Positions 1 through 5,809 of a stretch of DNA of 15,543 nt are shown piece by piece. Position 1 is the first letter of the stretch. Every line of letters begins with the position of its first letter. The stretch spans positions 1 to 15,543 of the forward strand of contig JAHDDZ010000014.1 of assembly GCA_020629095.1 (NCBI GenBank), given 5' to 3'. The notes beneath the pieces were generated by a model, which ran no database searches, had not been told where the DNA came from, and saw only the letters and a program-made list of their open reading frames with translations. The stretch comes from Candidatus Altimarinota bacterium (GTDB lineage Bacteria > Patescibacteriota > Gracilibacteria > UBA4473). The position numbers and the translations under genes were made by a program.

Positions 1-435
1 TGGTTGGGCGGTCAGTTGCTTCTTATGCTCTCTGTTGCACTTTTGACTGGTATCTGGATGGGCATTGTGGCGTACTTTTTTGGCGTGCCACATGCATTTG
101 TAATCGGCATAATTGCTGGTTTTATGGAGTTGTTCCCCTACATCGGAATTCTTATTACAACTCTCTTTGCGTTCATTGTTGCTGTTCCATTTGGCGGGGC
201 CGCCATTTTGGCGACACTTGGGGTGCAGTTTTTGGTACAGGTTATTGAGGGAAATGTACTTATTCCGCTTATCATGAAAGAGTCAACGGGGTTGAGTGCC
301 ATTGGGGTAATTATTGCGCTTAGCGCCGGGGGCACTATCGGGAATGCGCTTGGGGGGGTTGGTCTTTCAATTGTCTTTATGGTGCTTTCAATCCCTATTG
401 CGGCGAGCATTTCACTCTTTATGAGTCACAAGTAA
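1..435 (+). CDS. AI-2E family transporter (UPF0118), C-terminal part
   Basis: This is the last 144 residues of a multi-pass inner-membrane protein; the reading frame is open from base 1, so the start lies outside the window. The translation is almost wholly hydrophobic, with about four membrane segments. It carries two family hallmarks: a GFMELFPYIG stretch (AI-2E proteins have a conserved LPYIG-like motif) and a GNVLIPLIMKES stretch, matching the conserved asparagine/proline loop before the last helices. Family members are usually 330-400 aa, so a bit under half is present. Named members export autoinducer-2 or act as Na+/H+ antiporters, but most are uncharacterised and the substrate here is unknown. 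The stop codon region overlaps the end of the convergent prmC gene by 17 bases, so no terminator separates the two. Confidence 0.85.
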   Translation, partial: WLGGQLLLMLSVALLTGIWMGIVAYFFGVPHAFVIGIIAGFMELFPYIGILITTLFAFIVAVPFGGAAILATLGVQFLVQVIEGNVLIPLIMKESTGLSAIGVIIALSAGGTIGNALGGVGLSIVFMVLSIPIAASISLFMSHK

Positions 436-1243
436 TGTGTGCAAAATAAATCTCTCCGCCAATATCGCACAGTGGTTGTGCGGTATAGGCAGAAAAGAGT
501 TGTTCGATTGATTTCCATTGGTATGGTAAAAATTCTATAAAAAGGGATGTAAAAGAGATTTCACTTATTTGTTTTGCAAGCTGCCGATAGTGATCAAGCC
601 CATCTGCACCGGAAAAAAGGGCAAGCGCAGGCTCTTTTTTTATACTCAGATCAGCGGGCGCATTTGTTGGCACATACGGTAAATTCGCAATTATTATATC
701 CCAGTGCCGTTGTGGTGCATTTGCCAGCAGGTCGCTTTGTCTAAATAGAACTGGCGCTCTATTCATATCTGCATTTTTTTGTGCACATCGCAGTGCTTTT
801 TGGCTTATATCAATACCAAAAACAGCTGCATCTTTCCATTTTTTTTGCGCCCAGATTGCAATTGCACCACTTCCAGTTCCAATATCTAAAATGAACCTTG
901 GCGGTGTTCGTGTATTAGCAATTATATGTTCCAGCAGCTGTTCAGTCTCTGGGCGTGGACACAGTACATTTGCTGATAAAGTCAGTGAAAGATCTGCCCA
1001 GTCTATATGTTTTTTGATGTGCGGTACGGACCATCCACGTGACCGCTTCCACAGATAGAACCAGTAGAGTATGCGTTTTTGCAGCCCGATAATTTTATTT
1101 GTCCTTGTTTTTATTTGCTCTCGAGAAAGGCCACAGGCATGGGCTAACAGCAGCTCAGCATCGAGTTGTGGGCTAGTAGTTATTCCTTTTGAATATAAAA
1201 AAAGCCTCCCTTGTTTTACAAGAGAGGCATGAGTGTTTTTTAT
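419..1243 (-). CDS. prmC: Peptide chain release factor N5-glutamine methyltransferase (PrmC/HemK), start codon unresolved
   Basis: PrmC methylates the glutamine of the GGQ motif in release factors RF1 and RF2, using S-adenosylmethionine, in the cytosol. The minus-strand frame reads, in order, a helical N-terminal domain with SPQLDAELLLAHACGLSREQ, a CPRPETEQLLEHI segment, the SAM-binding LDIGTGSGAIAI glycine loop, and the catalytic NLPYVP motif (family N-P/L-P-Y). These match full-length PrmC along its length. The frame has no ATG, GTG or TTG upstream of the ATG at 766, which would discard the SAM loop, so that start cannot be right. The frame stays open back into rpsU, to a stop at 1382-1384. 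An ATA at 1243, overlapping the rpsU stop, gives 274 aa, the normal length; an ATA at 1183 gives 254 aa. The rpsU terminator hairpin lies inside the N-terminal coding region. The start given here is a guess by length and alignment; a sequencing error is also possible. Function confidence is high, start confidence low. Confidence 0.85.
   Translation of the reverse strand: MKNTHASLVKQGRLFLYSKGITTSPQLDAELLLAHACGLSREQIKTRTNKIIGLQKRILYWFYLWKRSRGWSVPHIKKHIDWADLSLTLSANVLCPRPETEQLLEHIIANTRTPPRFILDIGTGSGAIAIWAQKKWKDAAVFGIDISQKALRCAQKNADMNRAPVLFRQSDLLANAPQRHWDIIIANLPYVPTNAPADLSIKKEPALALFSGADGLDHYRQLAKQISEISFTSLFIEFLPYQWKSIEQLFSAYTAQPLCDIGGEIYFAHITCDS
1197..1228 (-). terminator. Intrinsic terminator of rpsU, lying inside prmC coding sequence
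   Basis: On the minus strand an 11-bp stem (GCCTCTCTTGT paired with ACAAGGGAGGC, one U-G wobble) closes a 3-base AAA loop and is followed at once by seven Ts. It starts 15 bases after the rpsU stop. It is in frame with, and codes for, residues aligned to the first helix of PrmC. Confidence 0.8.
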
Positions 1244-1455
1244 TAGCTGCTCAAAAACTGTTTTCGCTTGTTCTCGCTCCGATATCCCTCTCGAGCAATA
1301 GCAGAAGCACGAGCCACTTGCTTGGTCGGTTTTTGTGAAAAGTTGCGCAGTTTTCGCATCTTTTTCTGAATCCGAGTTGATTTAATGTGGTTATTAAACC
1401 GCCGGAGGAGTTTCTCACCTGATTCGCCGTCTTTTCGTATAACTTTTATCACCAT
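1243..1455 (-). CDS. rpsU: Small ribosomal subunit protein bS21
   Basis: A 70-residue, strongly basic protein beginning MVIKVIRKDGESGEKLLRRF, which is the bS21 family pattern: a short beta strand, then a long Arg/Lys-rich helix (KSTRIQKKMRKLRNF) and a basic tail. bS21 binds the small subunit near the 3' end of 16S rRNA and takes part in initiation. I chose the ATG at 1455 because family homology starts there and a promoter (1464-1491) ends just upstream. An alternative ATG at 1500 overlaps the FemAB stop as ATGA, but it would add a 15-residue hydrophobic leader atypical for bS21 and would place the promoter inside the gene. The gene looks monocistronic, with its own promoter and terminator. 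No Shine-Dalgarno sequence precedes it, and the predicted 5' leader is only 1-2 nt. Confidence 0.85.
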   Translation of the reverse strand: MVIKVIRKDGESGEKLLRRFNNHIKSTRIQKKMRKLRNFSQKPTKQVARASAIAREGYRSENKRKQFLSS

Positions 1456-1463
1456 CGCGTCGC

Positions 1464-1491
1464 ACTCTAGCGAAATGCAGATAAGTGTCAA
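1464..1491 (-). promoter_or_regulatory. Sigma-70-type promoter of rpsU
   Basis: The minus strand has a perfect TTGACA (-35), a 16-bp spacer and TAGAGT (-10, four of six consensus bases). Only 8 bases separate the -10 box from the rpsU ATG, so transcription should begin 1-2 nt before the start codon. Confidence 0.6.
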
Positions 1492-1496
1492 GAAAA

Positions 1497-2489
1497 TCAT
1501 TCATACCCGCGCTTTTTTCGGCGTCTTTTTTCTACAAAATGGCACAGCCAATACTTCCACGTGATGGGAAAATCATATGCATGAGCATATTCAACCTCAG
1601 TTCCACCAAACCCTCTTTTGAATCGAGAAAGCCCCCACCATGGGTGTTTTTTGTTTTCTGCTTCGCTCAGCCCCCAAAAATTAAAGAAAGTGCAGCCTCT
1701 TTTTTTTGATTCCTCGATGGCAGCCAGCAACGTTGCATGGGCGATTGGCCGCTTGTCACGCACAGACGATCCCTGATGGTAGTATCCGGCAGCGTCATCA
1801 AACACAATTAAGCTGGCAGCCATGGGCACGTTGTCTATCATTGCCAAGAAAATCTGACAATCGTCCCCAAAAATATCGAGCTGTTTTTGTGTTTTCCCTT
1901 TCGCAAATGGGGTGAATTTTTGCCGTGCGACTGTTTTTTCATGCAGGTCCCAAAAGGTATTAAGTAGCTCCATTCCTCCTTGTTTCACCACAATTTGGGC
2001 TTTTTCTATTTGCTTCATTTCATACCGAGTTGACTTTTTCATTTGCGCCAACAAATCAGCTTTTTCGAGCTGAGCGTCAACTGTCAGTGTGCGGCTCGGG
2101 TTTACCATATACGGCGCGGATTTTTTCCATTTCCCCGCCTCAAAAACAGTTTCAGTTTCAACTGGTAAAAGTGGGCTGATGCGAGCCAGATCGGCTTTTT
2201 CTGCACGAGCAAACTGGGTAAATGTATCTAGGAAATCTGGCAAAAGAGTCATGTCATTTAGCAGCGGCCCATGCGAGCAAAGGAGGATGTTTCCACGTTT
2301 GGCGGCTATCATCTGGCACTGCGCCAGGCCAACGAGGGCGTTATCCATAAACACCCCAAGGCGATGATTTACCTCGCCAATTGACTCGCGCCATGTGCCA
2401 TATTTCGCTCCCTGTAAAAATGTCTTATCCCCGCTAAAAGAAGCGTAAAATGCGGCTTGCTCAGATGCTGAGATAGAAACTAATTTCAT
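1497..2489 (-). CDS. FemAB/FmhB family aminoacyltransferase-like protein
   Basis: A 330-residue protein with the double acetyltransferase-like fold of the FemABX family, whose members add amino acids from aminoacyl-tRNA to the peptidoglycan stem peptide or lipid II. Visible family segments are FLQGAKYGTWRE (residues 24-35), the HGPLL strand (73-77), a central helical stretch with MKKSTRYEMKQIEKA (150-164), a YHQGSS/AHATLL segment (237-256), and the diagnostic end NFWGLSEAENKKHPWWGLSRFKRGFGG spread over 270-296. The extreme C-terminus is very basic (KRRRKKR), as expected of a cytoplasmic protein touching membrane lipid. The start overlaps the stop of the DegT-type gene as ATGA, so the two are co-translated. 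The closest named activity is interpeptide-bridge formation, but FemAB relatives also occur in polysaccharide clusters, so the acceptor is unknown. Fold assignment is firm; substrate is not. Confidence 0.85.
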   Translation of the reverse strand: MKLVSISASEQAAFYASFSGDKTFLQGAKYGTWRESIGEVNHRLGVFMDNALVGLAQCQMIAAKRGNILLCSHGPLLNDMTLLPDFLDTFTQFARAEKADLARISPLLPVETETVFEAGKWKKSAPYMVNPSRTLTVDAQLEKADLLAQMKKSTRYEMKQIEKAQIVVKQGGMELLNTFWDLHEKTVARQKFTPFAKGKTQKQLDIFGDDCQIFLAMIDNVPMAASLIVFDDAAGYYHQGSSVRDKRPIAHATLLAAIEESKKRGCTFFNFWGLSEAENKKHPWWGLSRFKRGFGGTEVEYAHAYDFPITWKYWLCHFVEKRRRKKRGYE

Positions 2490-3631
2490 GTTTTCAGTAT
2501 ATCAATACACCGGCGAATGTCACTTTCTCTTACTCGAAAATGGGTTGGAAATGTGACGTGCGACTGCGCAAATGCCTCTGCCATTGGGCACTGACTTTGC
2601 CTGTAACCGAAGGCAGAAAGATCGACGCCACGGGGAGAGAGTGGTATGCCCGTCCAGTCGCCCACTTGAAATCCATGCAGCTTCAGCCTTCGGACAATTT
2701 CAGCAGCTTTTTTGTGGCGCAGGACTGTGCGAAATCCGCTTTTCGGAATTGATATTTGCCCGCCCGGAAGAGCAGCAGCAAGCGCCCGCCCCCATGCAAT
2801 TGCATTCTTTTTTTCACCATCAATTCGCCTGTTTTTTTGTTGTGCCATGTGCACCAGCAGGTGCCGCATTGCATTTGGCATGGTCGTAACTGGCGCGTCC
2901 CATTTCCCTTTTTTCTCGGCTGAACTGACAGCTCGTGGCAGCACTTTCAGTTTTGATAAAGCACCCGCAATATATTTCCCTCCAAAACTCCAAAAATCAA
3001 CTGAAAAGCTGAGTAAGAGCGGCTGCAGCAAGTGCTGAGTTATCCATAAAAATGATGGCTTCTTAGTTATTTCTGCTGGGAGTTTTTCCTCTGACAAAGC
3101 CAAAACAGCTCCCCCAGAAACACAGCTAATCACCTTTTCTCGGCCAAAACTGAGCAGCAGATAGTCTGCATATTGCAAGTCAGAAAGGGCAATTCGGTGG
3201 GCTCCGTCAGCAATGAGTGGCACATTTCTTGCTTTTGCGATCTGCGCTATGGCTGCCAGTGGAGCCGCATTTCCATATATGTGGGGCGCAATTATAACCC
3301 CCACATTTTCTATTTTTTTCTGTAGGTCAGCTGGGTTTAAAACACCCAACTCATCGGTATCTATCCATTCAATTTCGTAACCAAAATAAATCGCTGGCAA
3401 GGCCAAAACAGCGCATGTAAAAGCAGGAATTGCCACTTTTTTGTTTTTGGGAATTTTAAGATGGATCAACAACTCGCGCAGGCCAGTACGTGCAGAGCTG
3501 TAAACCCGAATTGGGGTATTGTTAAAAAGGGCAGACACATCTGGTTTTGATCTTCGAAAAAGGCACGACAGGGCATAGAGTGCATCAGTTTTAGAGAAAT
3601 GCGGAACAGTTTGTGTGCTAAGCAGGTGCAT
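2486..3631 (-). CDS. DegT/DnrJ/EryC1/StrS family PLP-dependent aminotransferase-like protein
   Basis: A 381-residue protein of the fold-type I PLP family that makes amino sugars and related amino compounds. Landmarks, numbered from the ATG: SARTGLREL near residue 47 (cofactor phosphate loop), VAIPAFTC near 66 (family V-x-P-x-F/T), PHIYGNAAPL near 116 (family H-x-Y/F-G), IADGAHRI with the Asp that pairs with the PLP ring nitrogen (about 142), and SFGREKVISCVSGG with the candidate PLP-binding lysine (about 166). The C-terminal half is more divergent than in sugar aminotransferases. A TTG one codon upstream is an alternative start; either overlaps the MurF-like gene by 14-17 bases. The downstream FemAB gene overlaps by four bases. 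With a MurF-like ligase before it and FemAB after it, the protein probably supplies or modifies an amino compound for the envelope, which is inference. Confidence 0.8.
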   Translation of the reverse strand: MHLLSTQTVPHFSKTDALYALSCLFRRSKPDVSALFNNTPIRVYSSARTGLRELLIHLKIPKNKKVAIPAFTCAVLALPAIYFGYEIEWIDTDELGVLNPADLQKKIENVGVIIAPHIYGNAAPLAAIAQIAKARNVPLIADGAHRIALSDLQYADYLLLSFGREKVISCVSGGAVLALSEEKLPAEITKKPSFLWITQHLLQPLLLSFSVDFWSFGGKYIAGALSKLKVLPRAVSSAEKKGKWDAPVTTMPNAMRHLLVHMAQQKNRRIDGEKKNAIAWGRALAAALPGGQISIPKSGFRTVLRHKKAAEIVRRLKLHGFQVGDWTGIPLSPRGVDLSAFGYRQSQCPMAEAFAQSHVTFPTHFRVRESDIRRCIDILKT

Positions 3632-5045
3632 CAAAAAACTGGGTTATATTTGGTGGCAGCCGAGATTCGAGCAGCACGGCGTCACCCTCTGAAAGGGCTT
3701 TTATCCGCCTTGTAAACAAATCAAAATCACCAACATGAAATTGATCTCCAAGGATTCCTTTTCCCATTTCTGCGTGGTCATCTCTCCACCACCACAGTTC
3801 TGCACCGATTGCTTTCACCGCCTCAAAAATTTGTTTATGAGCGCCCTCTTCAGCCGTGCCTAGCTCACGCAGTGGCAGCATGGCGATGATTTTTTGCCCT
3901 GGCACAAGAGCCAAATGCACAAATGCAGCCAGCGAGCCAGAAAGATTTGCTGTGTGCAGATCGCGTAAAATCCAGGTGCCTTTGCTGTTTTTTTGTGCAG
4001 AGAGGGCATTTTTTGTTTGTCTTACTGTCATGAGCGCACTGGCAAAACTGGTGGCGTCAGCGCCCAGATCTTGGGCTACACGCAGTGCAATGTAGGCATT
4101 TTCAGCAAAATGCGCCCCAGCCCACGGCAAGGTCATTTGTGTGCCATTAAAGTCAAAATGCAACTGGTTCATTTCTGTTTTTATGTTCAGGGGTTTTTCA
4201 ACAGAATAGACAGGAATAGACAACTGGGAGGTAGTTGCGTGAGCCACCAAATTTTGACTTTCAGCATTAATGTACACCCGCTTTGTAGCGCCCTCGGCTA
4301 TCTCCCACTTCGCCTGTTTAAGGTTCTCAATCGACCCAAAAAGGCTTAAATGCTGCAGCTCAATTGCGGTAATAACACCAACATCTGGGAGGATAAAATC
4401 ACACACTTGTGCGATTTCTCCTTTTTTATACGCTCCCACTTCGACTACGGCAAAGCACTGTTTTTCATTTTTAAGAAATGCTGCATTTGCAATCACCCAG
4501 CGGGCAATGGCGATTTCTGTGTTTTCATTTCTGGGAGTCGCCAGCACGGCATCTACCCCAAAAGAATGCTGTAGTACGTGGGTCAAAATGCGCCGAGTTG
4601 TAGATTTTCCATAGCTTCCGGTTATGCCAATAAACGTGCAGTTTTGGGCTGATTTTCGAATTTGCTTTGCTTGCGAATAGAGACGATATTCATACTTTTT
4701 TCGAAGAATATCTGTCAGAAAAGTTGCGCAAAGGCTACCCAGCCAAAGAGACCTTTCGCCAATCAAAAGTGCCCAGAAAAGGGCAATATATTGAGAGAGG
4801 AGAACGCAGACAATTGCCCCAAAGAAAAGTCCTCCTGCAATTAATAAAATTGACCGAGCAGACCACTTCGGTCGAGGCAAAATACCTGGAAAGAACCACA
4901 GGTTCCACAGGCTCTTGCGGCCATTTTTTGTGCGTAAATAGGCTTGCATTCTGTCAAATCGATACTCTCGTAGTTGCCAGTTTTGCGCGTGCCAAAGTGC
5001 GGTTCTGATGGCTAAAATGATAAATACGATCAGCAAAATATTCAT
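3618..5045 (-). CDS. Membrane-anchored MurF-like Mur ligase
   Basis: A 475-residue ATP-dependent amide ligase with an unusual front. Residues 1-18 and about 63-100 are hydrophobic membrane segments, replacing the N-terminal UDP-MurNAc-binding domain of MurF. The central domain has the P-loop GITGSYGKSTT (140-150), EVGAYKKGEI (202-211, MurF E-x-G-x-x-x-x-GEI) and VITAIELQHLSLFGS (224-238). The C-terminal domain aligns with MurF: LPLRELGTAEEGAH (390-403) matches the usual MxELGxxxxxxH, but the DDSYNANPxS motif is degenerate, reading RDLHTANLSGS (361-371). It therefore resembles MurF, which adds D-Ala-D-Ala to the nucleotide-linked stem peptide, but probably recognises its substrate differently, perhaps a lipid-linked one. 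PgsB/CapB poly-gamma-glutamate synthases are also N-terminally membrane-anchored Mur-type ligases, but their P-loop context differs. The start overlaps the hydrolase stop as ATGA. An automatic pipeline would probably call it murF; I do not think that is safe. Confidence 0.8.
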   Translation of the reverse strand: MNILLIVFIILAIRTALWHAQNWQLREYRFDRMQAYLRTKNGRKSLWNLWFFPGILPRPKWSARSILLIAGGLFFGAIVCVLLSQYIALFWALLIGERSLWLGSLCATFLTDILRKKYEYRLYSQAKQIRKSAQNCTFIGITGSYGKSTTRRILTHVLQHSFGVDAVLATPRNENTEIAIARWVIANAAFLKNEKQCFAVVEVGAYKKGEIAQVCDFILPDVGVITAIELQHLSLFGSIENLKQAKWEIAEGATKRVYINAESQNLVAHATTSQLSIPVYSVEKPLNIKTEMNQLHFDFNGTQMTLPWAGAHFAENAYIALRVAQDLGADATSFASALMTVRQTKNALSAQKNSKGTWILRDLHTANLSGSLAAFVHLALVPGQKIIAMLPLRELGTAEEGAHKQIFEAVKAIGAELWWWRDDHAEMGKGILGDQFHVGDFDLFTRRIKALSEGDAVLLESRLPPNITQFFDAPA

Positions 5046-5806
5046 GAAATGAAGCCGATTATTTGCTGACTAACAAAAGCAGAATGTGTTCGGTGGATGC
5101 CATGGCGCCCGTCACTTATAGTTGTTAGCCTCGCGCTGGGAAGCTCGGCGTAGAGCACCTTGGCCGAACGAATCGGGGTCATCGTGTCATGTTCGCCCCA
5201 CACCAGTAAAACCTCATTTTTGATTGTATTCAGTTCATTTCGCATGCACGGCTCGGCTGTCAGCTTGCTCAGCGTGCTCTTGAGCGACTGCGGAGCATTT
5301 GCCCAGTCATGCGCCTTAAACACCTTTTTGAGCAAAAAGTTTTTGAAGCCAACCGGGATTATTTTTCCAAAGCGCGAAAGCAGCTGGGTGACTTTTTGTT
5401 TTTTGCTAAGTGGCCACTGAATGCCACTGGCTGCCAGTAGGACAATCGGTGCACTGTGTGGATGTATTATACTATAGCGAAGAATGATTCGCCCACCGTT
5501 GCTGTGCCCAACCAGGGGCACATTCTCCAGTTTTTGTGACTGCAAAAAGGCACTCAGCCACTGGGCATAATCAGTACTCGACCAACCGCTTTCGTCTGGT
5601 GGATTGCTTTGCCCAAAGCCAATTACGTCGAGCACAACAACCTGTCCACCTGTTTTTTCAGCAATTGTTTGGGGGATTTCTCCATCGAGAAAACTATCAA
5701 CAGAGCCCCCCCAACCGTGCAGCATGACACACGCAGGGACGCCACTTCCGACCGTAACGTATCGGGTTTTTTTGCCCTCAACTTCGACAAAGTGGCTTTG
5801 CTGCAT
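5042..5806 (-). CDS. Alpha/beta hydrolase fold protein
   Basis: A 254-residue soluble alpha/beta hydrolase with all expected landmarks. HGWGG (30-34) is the oxyanion-hole turn, GHSNGG (100-105) is the nucleophile elbow with Ser102, GEHDTMTP (204-211) carries the acid Asp207, and DGRHGIH (232-238) supplies the catalytic histidine, His235 by position. A short helical cap lies at about 125-185. No signal peptide is present, so it acts in the cytoplasm or at the inner membrane face. The family includes esterases, thioesterases, peptidases and C-C hydrolases; nothing here fixes the substrate. It begins 3 bases after the lipoprotein stop and its own stop overlaps the MurF-like start, so it is part of the envelope operon and may act on an ester, amide or thioester intermediate of that pathway. 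Confidence 0.85.
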   Translation of the reverse strand: MQQSHFVEVEGKKTRYVTVGSGVPACVMLHGWGGSVDSFLDGEIPQTIAEKTGGQVVVLDVIGFGQSNPPDESGWSSTDYAQWLSAFLQSQKLENVPLVGHSNGGRIILRYSIIHPHSAPIVLLAASGIQWPLSKKQKVTQLLSRFGKIIPVGFKNFLLKKVFKAHDWANAPQSLKSTLSKLTAEPCMRNELNTIKNEVLLVWGEHDTMTPIRSAKVLYAELPSARLTTISDGRHGIHRTHSAFVSQQIIGFIS

Positions 5807-5809
5807 GTT

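Noticed and set aside
463..480. Perfect small hairpin (CGCACA ... TGTGCG) near the end of prmC
   Set aside because: There is no T run on either strand and it lies within conserved coding sequence; probably chance.
1453..1500. Earlier start for bS21 at 1500 with an ATGA overlap to FemAB
   Set aside because: It adds a hydrophobic 15-residue leader unlike the family and would place the TTGACA/TAGAGT promoter inside the gene.
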